Source: Buttiauxella sp049686335 (GTDB lineage Bacteria > Pseudomonadota > Gammaproteobacteria > Enterobacterales > Enterobacteriaceae). From it: a stretch of 64,000 nt of DNA. Of the stretch, positions 24,983 through 33,422 are shown piece by piece. The first letter of the stretch is position 1. Each line of letters begins with the position of its first letter. The stretch is taken from assembly GCF_049686335.1 (NCBI RefSeq), contig NZ_JBAVHX010000034.1:62001-126000 (forward strand), read 5' to 3'. The notes under the pieces are model-generated. The model had not been told where the DNA came from. It saw only the letters and a list, made by a program, of their open reading frames with translations, and searched no databases. Position numbers and translations under genes: made by a program.

Positions 24983-26086
24983 TTACTTAGCGTCAGTCGC
25001 TGTGCCGTTCGCATGCCAGGTAAACACGCCGAACTCAAAGCCTTTCAGGTCGCCCTTCGCATCCCAGCTCAATGGACCCATTACGGTATCCACAGAAGCG
25101 CCTTTCAGATAGGTTGCGATTTCAGCCGGATCTTCTGACTTGTTCAGACCCGCTGCCAGAGATTGCAATGCCGCGTAAGTTGTCCAGACGAACGCACCAC
25201 TTGGATCTTGTTTCTTCGCTTTAATCGCATCTACAACCGGTTTGTTCGCAGGAACCTGGTCGTAGTTCTTCGGTTTGGTGACTAACAGGCCTTCAGCAGA
25301 TTCACCGGCAATGTTAGACAGAGAAACGTTCGCCACACCTTCTGGACCCATGAACTGAGTTTTCAGACCCGCAGCGCGAGACTGACGCAGGATCTGGCCC
25401 ATTTCCGGGTGGTAGCCACCGTAGTAAACGAAATCGATATTTTCTTTCTTCAGGCGCGCCACCAGCGTGGAGAAGTCTTTCTCACCTGCGGTGATGCCGT
25501 CAAAGAACACCACGTTTGCGCCGCCTTTTTTCAGGTTATCCTGAACAGAGCGCGCCAGGCCTTCACCGTACTGTTGCTTGTCATGAATAACCGCGATGTT
25601 TTTCGGCTTCACATGATCCAGGATGTATTTCGCTGCGGTTGGGCCCTGATCAGAATCCAGACCGGTGGTACGCATCGTCAGTTTATAACCACGTGAGGTC
25701 AGCTCTGGAGCCGTTGCCGCAGGTGTAATCATCAGAATGCCTTCGTCTTCGTAAATATCAGACGCAGGCTGAGTGGAAGAGGAACACAGGTGGCCGATAA
25801 CATATTTGATGCCATCATTAACAACTTTGTTGGCAACCGCTACCGCTTGTTTCGGGTCACAAGCATCGTCGTATTTAGTGATAACCAGTTTGTCGCCTTT
25901 GATGCCGCCTTTGGCATTAATATCCGCAACCGCTTGTTCTGCACCGGTAAATTCCTGGTCGCCATATTGTGCAACCGGGCCAGACATCGCCCCAACTACC
26001 GCTACTTTAATGTCCTTAGCAAATGCCGCGTTGCTCATCGCAAGCGCAATACAACCCGCCAATAATGCTTTGCCCTTCATGTTCAT
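24983..26086 (-). CDS. livJ: Leu/Ile/Val-binding protein LivJ
   Basis: Periplasmic receptor for leucine, isoleucine and valine that feeds LivHMGF. It is 367 residues, exactly the E. coli length. Signal peptide MNMKGKALLAGCIALAMSNAAFA, then KDIKVAVVGAMSGPVAQYGD and the paired cysteines of DDACDPKQAV and GHLCSSSTQ. ATG 26086 lies 9 bases after GGGGATTC; ATG 26080 and 26101 are less likely. It is separately transcribed from livK, with a long-form ERIC in its leader. Confidence 0.96.
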   Translation of the reverse strand: MNMKGKALLAGCIALAMSNAAFAKDIKVAVVGAMSGPVAQYGDQEFTGAEQAVADINAKGGIKGDKLVITKYDDACDPKQAVAVANKVVNDGIKYVIGHLCSSSTQPASDIYEDEGILMITPAATAPELTSRGYKLTMRTTGLDSDQGPTAAKYILDHVKPKNIAVIHDKQQYGEGLARSVQDNLKKGGANVVFFDGITAGEKDFSTLVARLKKENIDFVYYGGYHPEMGQILRQSRAAGLKTQFMGPEGVANVSLSNIAGESAEGLLVTKPKNYDQVPANKPVVDAIKAKKQDPSGAFVWTTYAALQSLAAGLNKSEDPAEIATYLKGASVDTVMGPLSWDAKGDLKGFEFGVFTWHANGTATDAK

Positions 26087-26118
26087 CCTGAGAATCCCCA
26101 TTCTTGTTGTGATTGGTA

Positions 26119-26318
26119 TTTACCCATCATCCTTCAAGCTGCAGGGGTGTTGGCTGCACTCACTGACCCAACAAATCTGCCGGGAGCAGATTTGAACGCT
26201 GTTACCAGCGCCCCGAAGGGGTGAGGCCCATGGATGGGCCGAATAATCACTTACCTTAGTAAGTTCATCGGGATAAGCTCCCTGGCCGCCTACCTGCAAC
26301 TCGAATGCTAATGGGTAT
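26119..26318. repeat. Long-form ERIC element in the livJ leader
   Basis: The ERIC arms ATTTACCCATCATCCTTCAAGC and CTGCAACTCGAATGCTAATGGG flank the core CACTTACCTTAGTAAGTTCATCGGG. About 75 bases are inserted in one half, with stems AAATCTGC/GCAGATTT, CGCTG/CAGCG, CCCC/GGGG and GGCCCAT/ATGGGCC. It lies 33 bases upstream of the livJ start and is probably in the livJ mRNA leader. Confidence 0.85.
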
Positions 26319-26463
26319 TTGTTGTGTTGTTTTGGCACTGTTTTATTTTTTAGGTGGAGATTACCGCGCAGGCCTTCGCCGCACTCCGTGTTAAAAACAT
26401 ACCCGAATTTGCGGCTTTTGGAATAACAATTTTTTCACAAGATGAACAGGAAAGTGACAGGCA

Positions 26464-26495
26464 TAAAAAAACCGCCCTGCAAGGCGGTTTTTTTG
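26464..26495 (-). terminator. rpoH terminator
   Basis: AAAAAAACCGCC / GGCGGTTTTTTT with loop CTGCAA is a symmetrical intrinsic terminator, 15 bases after the rpoH stop. Because it has A- and T-runs on both sides, it could act in both directions. Confidence 0.92.
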
Positions 26496-26509
26496 TCTTT
26501 CTGAAGAAC

Positions 26510-27364
26510 TTACGCTTCGATGGCCATGCGCAGTTTTTTCATGGCGTTCTTTTCAAGCTGACGCACACGCTCGGCGGAAACGCCATAGCGGTCGGCCAGT
26601 TCTTGCAGGGTGCTTTTATTGTCTTCATCCAGCCAACGTGCACGGATGATGTCCTGACTACGCTCATCCAGGCCCAACATCGCATCGCTGAGTTTGTCAG
26701 CGGCGTGGGATTCCCAGTTGTCGTCTTCGATGCCGTCGGCAAAGTTAGAAGACTTATCTTGCAAGAACAGCACTGGAGCCATTGGCGCGCTGTCTGAGTC
26801 GTCGTCATTACCCATGTCAAAAGTCATGTCCTGCGCCGCCATGCGAGATTCCATCTCACGGACATCTTTGCTGGAAACACCCAGCTCGTTGGCGACCATT
26901 TCGACTTCATCCTGGTTGAACCAACCCAGACGCTGTTTTGTTTTGCGCAGGTTAAAGAACAACTTACGTTGTGCTTTAGTGGTTGCCACTTTCACAATAC
27001 GCCAGTTACGCAGCACGTATTCGTGAATTTCCGCTTTGATCCAGTGCACGGCAAACGACACCAGACGCACACCCACTTCTGGGTTAAAGCGACGTACAGC
27101 CTTCATCAGGCCGATGTTGCCTTCCTGAATCAAGTCAGCCTGCGGCAAGCCATAGCCCGAATAATTACGAGCGATATGAACAACAAAGCGCAGGTGAGAC
27201 AGGATCAGCCTTTTCGCTGCTTCCAGATCGCCCTGGTAATGCAGCTTTTCAGCCAGCTCCTTCTCTTCCTCAGCCGTTAACATCGGCCAGGAGTTAGCGG
27301 CCCGGATATAGGATTCCAGGTTACCAACAGGGGCTAAAGCTAAATTTTGCATTTCTTTGGTCAT
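26510..27364 (-). CDS. rpoH: Heat-shock sigma factor RpoH (sigma 32)
   Basis: Directs RNA polymerase to heat-shock promoters. The product is 284 residues, as in E. coli. Region 2 contains LIQEGNIGLMKAVRRF and FAVHWIKAEIHEYVLRNWR. The RpoH box region (QRKLFFNLRKTKQRL) that controls stability is intact, as is the region 4 helix-turn-helix TLQELADRYGVSAERVRQLE. The start ATG 27364 has GAGAGGG upstream. In E. coli, mRNA structure near the start acts as a thermosensor; the coding sequence is conserved enough for the same here. Confidence 0.98.
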   Translation of the reverse strand: MTKEMQNLALAPVGNLESYIRAANSWPMLTAEEEKELAEKLHYQGDLEAAKRLILSHLRFVVHIARNYSGYGLPQADLIQEGNIGLMKAVRRFNPEVGVRLVSFAVHWIKAEIHEYVLRNWRIVKVATTKAQRKLFFNLRKTKQRLGWFNQDEVEMVANELGVSSKDVREMESRMAAQDMTFDMGNDDDSDSAPMAPVLFLQDKSSNFADGIEDDNWESHAADKLSDAMLGLDERSQDIIRARWLDEDNKSTLQELADRYGVSAERVRQLEKNAMKKLRMAIEA

Positions 27365-27621
27365 TCAAACCCTCTCTTAGAGACTAACGTACAGGTTGCT
27401 ACACCGTGCTGCACCTGACTCCACGTCAAGCGCCAAACCGTAACACTCACAGTAAACTCAGACAGTGATGTTATCCACAAGTTCACTGTAAAGCTGTGCA
27501 TATATTACACACAAAATGTGACAGAGCTATGAAACTAGGCAGGAGATACACTAACCGAGGTGGGAGCGTGTCCCCTGCTGACGGGTACTTCGTAGCAGGG
27601 AACAAGTATACCAAAAAAATT
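27365..27621 (-). promoter_or_regulatory. rpoH promoter region with DnaA box
   Basis: This 257-base stretch between ftsX and rpoH contains a DnaA box TTATCCACA at 27471-27479 and a CRP-like half site AATGTGACA at 27514-27522. It also has a hairpin CCCTGCT/AGCAGGG at about 27572-27599, close behind ftsX. This resembles the multi-promoter rpoH region of E. coli, where DnaA and CRP act. Individual start sites were not placed. Confidence 0.6.
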
Positions 27622-28677
27622 TTACTCTGGGGTAAAACGACGTAAATGTTGCACAGTTGCTATCCAGGCAGCTAACCAACCGCTCATGGATGCGACTAGC
27701 AACAGCAACAAGCATTCATCGAATCCTAAGCCTGTGAGATCAAACTTAGTGCCGAACACTTGCGCCACTTCCGTTACTGCCGAAGACAAACGCCACACCA
27801 GAATTTCAGTCAGGATCAGCGACAAGAACGCTCCGCTAAACCCTAACAGCGCACCGCCGTACAAGAACGGGCGCAGGATAAATCCGTCAGTCGCACCAAT
27901 CAGTTTTTGCACGTTAATAGTGTCGCGACGGGCAAAGATGCTCAGGCGCACGCTGTTACCAATCACGAGGAACACTGCCGCTACCATCAGCAGACCAATC
28001 ATTGCCGCCACACGGCCCACAAGACCGGTAAGCGAAGCAAGACGGGCGAACCAACTGTCATCCATACGCACTTCATCGACACCGTTAATCCGCGCCACGC
28101 GGTCACGCAAGGTATTCAGATGGTCGGTGGTCTGGAAGTCGAGTTTTGGATTCACGACTGCAACAGCAGGCAGCGGGTTTTCTTCCAGCATATCCAGCGC
28201 GCCGCCAAAGCCTGACCAGTTACGGAACTCGCCCAGCGCTTCATCACGGGAAAGATAGTTAACTTTATCGACGCCCTCTTCCGCCTGAATCGCTCCCACA
28301 ACTTGCTGGGCAGCATTGTCATCAAGCGCTTTATCGAGATAAACCGTGATTTGCGGTGAAGGATAATACTGTGTGGCGGCCTGGTTCACGTTCTTGTAAA
28401 CCATGTAGCACACGCTAGGTAACGTCAGGGAGATGGCGATAACCATCACCGTCAGGAAGGTGGCTAAAGGCTTGCTGCGTAAATCCTGCAAAGCACCCTG
28501 CCAGGCGTAACGGAATTGTTCATTTACGCCGCCCTTAAGGGATTTACTTTTCGATTGAGGACCTTTGCCGCGTTTTTTCACCGAGCGGCCTAAATCCCCT
28601 AACTTATTCAGCGAGTTGATTTTATCCAGCTTGTTGCTGAAGCGCTTTATGTGATTGAGCGCGCTGCGTTTATTCAC
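27622..28677 (-). CDS. ftsX: Cell division ABC-type protein FtsX
   Basis: Membrane partner of FtsE; the FtsEX complex activates amidases through EnvC at the septum. Four membrane segments are seen: one near residues 75-95 (ATFLTVMVIAISLTLPSVCY) and three at the C-terminal end. A periplasmic domain containing PSPQITVYL and NWSGFGGALDMLEENPLP lies between them. I choose GTG 28677 (GTG AAT AAA CGC), which aligns with the E. coli start MNKR and gives 351 residues (E. coli 352). It overlaps the ftsE 3' end by 8 bases. The N-terminal Lys/Ser-rich tail is diverged. Confidence 0.95.
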   Translation of the reverse strand: MNKRSALNHIKRFSNKLDKINSLNKLGDLGRSVKKRGKGPQSKSKSLKGGVNEQFRYAWQGALQDLRSKPLATFLTVMVIAISLTLPSVCYMVYKNVNQAATQYYPSPQITVYLDKALDDNAAQQVVGAIQAEEGVDKVNYLSRDEALGEFRNWSGFGGALDMLEENPLPAVAVVNPKLDFQTTDHLNTLRDRVARINGVDEVRMDDSWFARLASLTGLVGRVAAMIGLLMVAAVFLVIGNSVRLSIFARRDTINVQKLIGATDGFILRPFLYGGALLGFSGAFLSLILTEILVWRLSSAVTEVAQVFGTKFDLTGLGFDECLLLLLVASMSGWLAAWIATVQHLRRFTPE

Positions 28678-29338
28678 CTGCCAGGCCTCCATGCAAATGG
28701 CCGTCACTTAGGGTCAACATGCGATAGTTACGGCGGGAAATCAGCCCCATATCGTGCGTCGCCATCAGAACCGTTACGCCAACGCGGTTAAACTCCTCGA
28801 ACAGACGCAAAATCCCTTCCGAGAGCGCGTCATCAAGGTTACCAGTCGGTTCATCCGCCAGCAGTACCGCAGGCTTATTCACCACGGCTCGGGCAATGCC
28901 AACGCGCTGTTGTTCACCGCCAGAGAGTTGAATCGGGAAATTCTTCGCTTTATCGAGCAGGCCGACTTTATCCAGTGCCGCGCTGACGCGACGGCGAATG
29001 TCTTCGCCGCTAGCACCCGCGATAATCAGCGGGATGGCTACGTTGTCGTACACCGTTCTGTCCATCAACAAATGGTGATCCTGGAAGATCATACCAATCT
29101 GGCGACGAAGGAATGGCACTTCGCGGCTCTTGAGGCGGCTAATATCATGGCCGCTAAAAGAGATCTTTCCGGCACTTGGCCGCTCAATACCGCAGATAAG
29201 CTTGAGCAGGGTACTTTTCCCGGCTCCTGAGTGACCGGTCAGAAAAGCCATCTCGCCAGGTTGCATATGGAAGGTGACTCCCTGCAACGCTTGTCTCCCA
29301 CCGAGATAGGCCTTACTAACGTGTTCAAAGCGAATCAT
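28670..29338 (-). CDS. ftsE: Cell division ATPase FtsE
   Basis: ABC ATPase of the septal FtsEX complex, 222 residues, nearly identical to E. coli. Walker A GHSGAGKSTLLKL, Q-loop IFQDHHLL, signature LSGGEQQRVGIARAVV, Walker B VLLADEPTGNLD and H-loop LMATHDMGLI are present. It lies two bases after ftsY and overlaps ftsX, so ftsYEX is an operon. Confidence 0.98.
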   Translation of the reverse strand: MIRFEHVSKAYLGGRQALQGVTFHMQPGEMAFLTGHSGAGKSTLLKLICGIERPSAGKISFSGHDISRLKSREVPFLRRQIGMIFQDHHLLMDRTVYDNVAIPLIIAGASGEDIRRRVSAALDKVGLLDKAKNFPIQLSGGEQQRVGIARAVVNKPAVLLADEPTGNLDDALSEGILRLFEEFNRVGVTVLMATHDMGLISRRNYRMLTLSDGHLHGGLAGE

Positions 29339-29340
29339 GG

Positions 29341-30996
29341 TTAATCCTCTCGGGCAAAAAGTGCCTCTATAAAATCGCCCGCATTAAACGGACGCAAGTC
29401 CTCAATACGCTCGCCGACGCCAATGTAGCGAATCGGAATACCAAACTGATCGGCAACGGAGAAAATCACGCCGCCTTTGGCTGTACCATCCAGCTTGGTT
29501 AACGTAATGCCTGTCAATCCAACGGCTTCATGGAACAATTTAGCCTGGCTTATCGCATTCTGGCCAGTGCTGGCATCGAGAGTGAGCATAACCTCATGCG
29601 GTGCGTCGACGTCCAGTTTTTTCATCACACGGACGATTTTCTTCAGCTCTTCCATCAGGTGCGCTTTGTTCTGCAAACGCCCGGCGGTATCCGCCAAAAG
29701 GACGTCGACATTACGTGCTTTAGCCGCCTGAATCGCATCGAAAATCACCGATGCAGAATCGGCACCGGTGTGCTGAGCGACAACCGGAATGTTATTGCGC
29801 TGGCCCCAAACCTGGAGCTGCTCAACCGCTGCGGCACGGAAGGTATCGCCCGCCGCCAGCATGACAGATTTGCCTTCTTGCTGGAACTGACGCGCCAGTT
29901 TGCCGATGGTAGTGGTTTTACCCACCCCGTTGACGCCCACCATTAAGATAACAAACGGTGTTTTGCCTTCAACGTTGAGCGGCTCATCGACTTTCGCCAG
30001 AATTTCGCCCATCTCTTCTTTCAGCAGGCCATATAACGCTTCCGCGTCACGCAGATCTTTACGGCTCGCGCCTTCTGTCAGATTGGTGATGATTTTGCGC
30101 GTTGTTTCTACGCCGACATCGGCGATAAGCAACTGCTCTTCGAGCTCTTCAAACAGATCATCGTCGATTTTCTTGCCGCGGAACAGACTGATAAATCCGG
30201 AACCGAGGTTCTGTTTGGTCTTGATTAAGCTACGTTTGAGGCGCGCAAAGAAACCTTCTTTGGTCGGTTTCTCTTGTTCTTGTTGCTGCTCTTCTTCGGC
30301 CTGAGTTGCTTCGACTTCTTCAGGTTCGAGTTCAACCGGCGCCTCTTCAACGACAACGGCTGCAACAGGTATCGCTTCAATCAACTCTTCTTCGACAACA
30401 ACGTCTTCAACCGCAAGAATGGCAACTTCTTCTGGCTCAACAACGGTTTCAGGCTCAATTTCTGGCTCAGGTTCAGCAACCACTGGCTCTTGTTCTGGCT
30501 GCCACTCTTCTGCCTGTTGTTGTTGCACAATCTCAGGCTCAGGGATGACTTCTTCCGGAACCCGTAATTCTTCGTGCTCGATAGCAATTTGCGCCGTGAT
30601 TTCCGGCTTACGTTCTGGCTCTGGCTCTGGCTCTGGGATAATTTCAGGCTCAGCCACCTGCACTTCGCTCTCAACGAGCTTTTCAGTGACTTCGACGATC
30701 TCTTCTGCGAAGGCTTCTGGTTCTTCGTGCTTTTCAGGCACAACGGATTCAACTTCAGTCAGAATTTCTGGCTGAATGTCAGGTTGCACCTCAGGATGGG
30801 GTTCTGGCTTAGCTTCTTCTGGCTGTGTCGCTTCTTCCGTCGCTTGCGGTTGTTCAGGTTCGATAACCTGCTCAACAACTTCTTCTGCAACCGATTGTTC
30901 TTCAGCTACTTTTTGTTCTGGTTCTTGTTCAGAAGCCTGCTCTTTCTGGCCAAAGCCTAGCCATGAAAAAAAGCCACGTTTTTTCTCTTTCGCCAT
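29341..30996 (-). CDS. ftsY: Signal recognition particle receptor FtsY
   Basis: GTPase that docks SRP-ribosome complexes at the inner membrane. The C-terminal NG domain (about residues 250-551) carries VGVNGVGKTTTIGKLARQ (G1), DTAGRLQNK (G3) and TLTKLDGTAKGG (G4). The N-terminal A domain is long and very acidic, built from Glu/Pro/Val-rich stretches (EPEPEPERKPEI, VEEVV). The total of 551 residues exceeds the 497 of E. coli; the extra length lies in this A domain. ATG 30996 (MAKEKKRGFFSWLGFGQ) is the homologous start with its amphipathic membrane-targeting helix. Confidence 0.97.
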   Translation of the reverse strand: MAKEKKRGFFSWLGFGQKEQASEQEPEQKVAEEQSVAEEVVEQVIEPEQPQATEEATQPEEAKPEPHPEVQPDIQPEILTEVESVVPEKHEEPEAFAEEIVEVTEKLVESEVQVAEPEIIPEPEPEPERKPEITAQIAIEHEELRVPEEVIPEPEIVQQQQAEEWQPEQEPVVAEPEPEIEPETVVEPEEVAILAVEDVVVEEELIEAIPVAAVVVEEAPVELEPEEVEATQAEEEQQQEQEKPTKEGFFARLKRSLIKTKQNLGSGFISLFRGKKIDDDLFEELEEQLLIADVGVETTRKIITNLTEGASRKDLRDAEALYGLLKEEMGEILAKVDEPLNVEGKTPFVILMVGVNGVGKTTTIGKLARQFQQEGKSVMLAAGDTFRAAAVEQLQVWGQRNNIPVVAQHTGADSASVIFDAIQAAKARNVDVLLADTAGRLQNKAHLMEELKKIVRVMKKLDVDAPHEVMLTLDASTGQNAISQAKLFHEAVGLTGITLTKLDGTAKGGVIFSVADQFGIPIRYIGVGERIEDLRPFNAGDFIEALFARED

Positions 30997-31156
30997 TTGC
31001 GAACACACTCCTCGCTGTTAATTCATGGCACAGGCCCGATTGAGCATGCCACGGGCACTGAAAATAATTATCGAATGAATACGTTAGTCTATCACTTTCC
31101 CCGCCTTACACACACCGTTACACTAGACGGCAAGAAATTGCATCGCTGTGAGTCTC

Positions 31157-31732
31157 ATGAAAAAACCGCAATCTACTGGCACCGGCCAGATCCGTATTAT
31201 TGGTGGCCAATGGCGCGGCCGTAAACTGCCCGTTCCTGACAGCCCAGGCCTGCGACCAACCACGGACCGGGTGCGTGAAACCCTGTTTAACTGGCTGGCT
31301 CCGTCGATGGTTGACGCCACTGTGCTGGATTGCTTTGCCGGAAGCGGTGCGTTGGGGCTTGAAGCTTTATCGCGTTACGCAGCCCGTGCCACGTTGCTGG
31401 AGATGGACCGCCATGTTTCTCAACAGCTGCAAAAAAATCTCGCCACGCTAAAAGCTGACAATGGAAAAGTGGTGAACACCAATACGCTTAATTTCCTCGC
31501 ACAACCTGGCGAACCGCACACCATCGTTTTTGTTGATCCGCCATTCCGCAAAGGGTTGCTGGACGAGACTTTAGCGCTATTGGAGACCCATGGCTGGCTG
31601 GCAGATGAAGCACTTATTTACGTTGAAAGCGAAGTGGAAAACGGCATGCCCGCTGTGCCTGCAAGCTGGTCGCTGCACCGTGAAAAAGTCGCAGGCCAGG
31701 TCGCTTACCGTTTATTTAGCCGTGAAATTTAA
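31157..31732 (+). CDS. rsmD: 16S rRNA (guanine-966 N2)-methyltransferase RsmD
   Basis: Class I SAM-dependent methyltransferase for G966 of 16S rRNA. It has 191 residues (E. coli 198, with the C-terminal tail shorter here). N-terminal GQIRIIGGQWRGRKLPVPD, SAM motif LDCFAGSGALGLEALSRYA, and catalytic motif IV VFVDPPFRKG are visible. ATG 31157 (MKKPQSTGTGQ) is preferred; a GTG three codons earlier is possible. It is divergent from ftsY and co-oriented with yhhL, 11 bases apart. Confidence 0.96.
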   Translation: MKKPQSTGTGQIRIIGGQWRGRKLPVPDSPGLRPTTDRVRETLFNWLAPSMVDATVLDCFAGSGALGLEALSRYAARATLLEMDRHVSQQLQKNLATLKADNGKVVNTNTLNFLAQPGEPHTIVFVDPPFRKGLLDETLALLETHGWLADEALIYVESEVENGMPAVPASWSLHREKVAGQVAYRLFSREI

Positions 31733-31743
31733 GGAGCGATACA

Positions 31744-32013
31744 GTGTTGATAAATATAGGCCGCTTGCTGATGCTGGGCGTGTGGGGATTTTTGTTGATG
31801 AATATTTTCCATCCGTTCCCGCGCCCGCTGAATATCTTTGTTAACGTCGCGCTGATCTTCACCGTGTTGATGCATGGGATGCAACTGGCGTTGCTGAAAT
31901 CAACCCAGCCAAAAGACAGCCCGCCGCTCAGCCGCGCTCAACAAATTAAGATTTTCATCTTTGGCGTATTTGAGCTGCTGGATTGGCAGAAAAAACTCCG
32001 CCAGGGTAAGTAA
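31744..32013 (+). CDS. yhhL: DUF1145 membrane protein YhhL
   Basis: Small protein of 89 residues of unknown function, with the E. coli YhhL length and two predicted membrane segments (LLMLGVWGFLLMNIF and IFVNVALIFTVLMHGMQLALL). Starts with GTG 31744 behind AAGGAG; the next codon is TTG, so the product begins MLINIGRLL. It is probably co-transcribed with rsmD. Confidence 0.92.
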   Translation: MLINIGRLLMLGVWGFLLMNIFHPFPRPLNIFVNVALIFTVLMHGMQLALLKSTQPKDSPPLSRAQQIKIFIFGVFELLDWQKKLRQGK

Positions 32014-32026
32014 AAATAGCCTTTTC

Positions 32027-32383
32027 TTAATCGGGGACGAAGCCTACAAAGCGTGTCCCCTTATACTGCAACGTCCCTTTGTCACCCACGCTGACGGCGT
32101 GATATTGCACTGCCGTTACGCGCATTTTCAGCTCCAGTCCACCGCTTTGCGGGCGAAACCAAATCTCATAGCGCGTCGTATCTTCAACCGGCGTCACCTC
32201 ACGTTGACGCGAGCGTCTTTCATTGGTTGGCGTCTCACGTTTTGTGGCGACGATAACGCTTCTTTGCATCACCGGAGCCGCATCATTTTCCGCATTCTGG
32301 CGGCGCTGTTGAACAAAGCGAAACGATGCTGCAACGACGATGATCGCCACGACGGCAATGAAGAAAAGTGGCATCTTACTCAT
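32027..32383 (-). CDS. yhhM: DUF2500 family protein YhhM
   Basis: Protein of 118 residues with one N-terminal membrane segment (PLFFIAVVAIIVVAASF) and a soluble, probably periplasmic, part containing ERRSRQREVTP and DKGTLQYKGTRFVGF. It matches E. coli YhhM (119 residues). Function unknown. It is convergent with yhhL, with 13 bases between the stops and no visible terminator. Confidence 0.92.
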   Translation of the reverse strand: MSKMPLFFIAVVAIIVVAASFRFVQQRRQNAENDAAPVMQRSVIVATKRETPTNERRSRQREVTPVEDTTRYEIWFRPQSGGLELKMRVTAVQYHAVSVGDKGTLQYKGTRFVGFVPD

Positions 32384-32494
32384 AGATTTATCTCGTATTG
32401 TCAGGCACTTTTAAGAATACCCTGCCGTTCTGGACATTGTCATCAGTTGCAATTGCCCACTAGACTTAAGAAAAACGGCAGATTAACTCATATT

Positions 32495-32618
32495 TACCCA
32501 AAATAATTCGAGTTGCAGGAAGGCGGCGACACAGGGAATCCCCAGGAGCTTACTTGAGTAAGTGACTGGGGTGAGCGAGGAAAGCCAACGCACATGCAAC
32601 TTGAAGTATGAAGGGTAC
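32495..32618. repeat. ERIC element upstream of yhhN
   Basis: Near-consensus ERIC: TTACCCAAAATAATTCGAGTTGC at the left, core GAATCCCCAGGAGCTTACTTGAGTAAGTGACTGGGG, and CATGCAACTTGAAGTATGAAGGGTA at the right. It ends 13 bases before the yhhN start codon, just ahead of its Shine-Dalgarno sequence. Confidence 0.92.
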
Positions 32619-32631
32619 AAAAGGACACGTC

Positions 32632-33258
32632 ATGCTTTGGTCTTTCATCGCTGTATTCTTTTCCGGATGGCTGTATGTAGACGCCTCCTATCGCGGTCCA
32701 ACCTGGCAACGTTGGGTCTTTAAACCCGTCACCCTACTGCTGTTACTGCTGCTTGCCTGGCAAGCGCCAATGTTTAACGCGACAGGATATTTGATTGTTG
32801 CCGGCCTGCTGGCAACGCTACTGGGTGACGCGCTAACACTGCTGCCAACGCAGCGCATGCTGTACGCCATCGGGGCATTCTTCCTTTCACACCTGCTGTA
32901 TACGCTCTATTTTGCCAGCCAGATGACCTTTAGTTTGTTCTGGCCGTTACCGCTGCTGTTGTTAGTGGTTGGCGCACTGTTGGTGGCGGTGATCTGGACG
33001 CGTCTCGAAACATTCCGCTGGCCGATTCTGACGTTTATCGGCATGACCTTGGTGATGGTGTGGCTTGCAGGTGAGTTGTACTTCTATTTGCCAACGCGCC
33101 CAAGCTTCTCGGGCTTTGTCGGCGCGACACTGCTGCTGTTAGGGAATATTGTCTGGTTAGGTAGCCATTATCGCCGTCGCTTTACCGGTGACAGCGCCAT
33201 CGCCGCCGCCTGCTATTTTGCGGGTCACTTTATGATTGTCCGCGCGTTGTATATTTGA
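32632..33258 (+). CDS. yhhN: TMEM86/YhhN family membrane protein
   Basis: Membrane protein of 208 residues (equal to E. coli YhhN) with seven to eight hydrophobic segments. The family includes the animal lysoplasmalogenase TMEM86, but the bacterial role is not established. Conserved polar residues in membrane segments include GDALTLLP, GAFFLSHLLY and WLAGELYFY. ATG 32632 follows AAGGAC, directly downstream of an ERIC element. Confidence 0.92.
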   Translation: MLWSFIAVFFSGWLYVDASYRGPTWQRWVFKPVTLLLLLLLAWQAPMFNATGYLIVAGLLATLLGDALTLLPTQRMLYAIGAFFLSHLLYTLYFASQMTFSLFWPLPLLLLVVGALLVAVIWTRLETFRWPILTFIGMTLVMVWLAGELYFYLPTRPSFSGFVGATLLLLGNIVWLGSHYRRRFTGDSAIAAACYFAGHFMIVRALYI

Positions 33259-33264
33259 GGCTAA

Positions 33265-33343
33265 ACAGTGTCGGATGGCGCAAGCTTATCCGACCTACTC
33301 ATTCCCCGCATGTAGGGTGGATACACGAAGTGTCATCCGCCAA
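33265..33343. repeat. REP pair between yhhN and zntA
   Basis: GTCGGATGGCGCAAGCTTATCCGAC with CTAC, and TGTAGGGTGGATACACGAAGTGTCATCC, are two REP-type palindromes in facing orientation. The second differs in its loop. Confidence 0.75.
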
Positions 33344-33354
33344 AAAAATCCCTC

Positions 33355-33386
33355 TTGACTCTGGAGTCAACTCCAGAGAGTAACAT
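33355..33386 (+). promoter_or_regulatory. zntA promoter with ZntR operator
   Basis: The -35 TTGACT (33355-33360) and -10 TAACAT (33381-33386) are 20 bases apart, as usual for MerR-family activators. The dyad CTCTGGAGT-CA-ACTCCAGAG (33359-33378) fills the spacer and is almost the E. coli ZntR site. Zn(II)-ZntR would untwist the promoter and activate zntA. Confidence 0.93.
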
Positions 33387-33422
33387 GGGTAATGAGAACA
33401 TTATCATTACCCAGGAGGGCAC

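Noticed and set aside
26119..26340. Small protein of about 72 residues reading through the ERIC upstream of livJ
   Set aside because: The frame consists almost entirely of ERIC sequence, which is open in several frames everywhere it occurs.
27572..27599. ftsX intrinsic terminator
   Set aside because: The CCCTGCT/AGCAGGG stem has a long loop and no U-run, and lies where rpoH promoters begin; readthrough from ftsX into rpoH is likely.
30274..30960. Several Phe/Leu-rich or Ser/Gly-rich open frames opposite ftsY
   Set aside because: They arise from the low-complexity GAA/CCA-rich A domain of FtsY read on the other strand.
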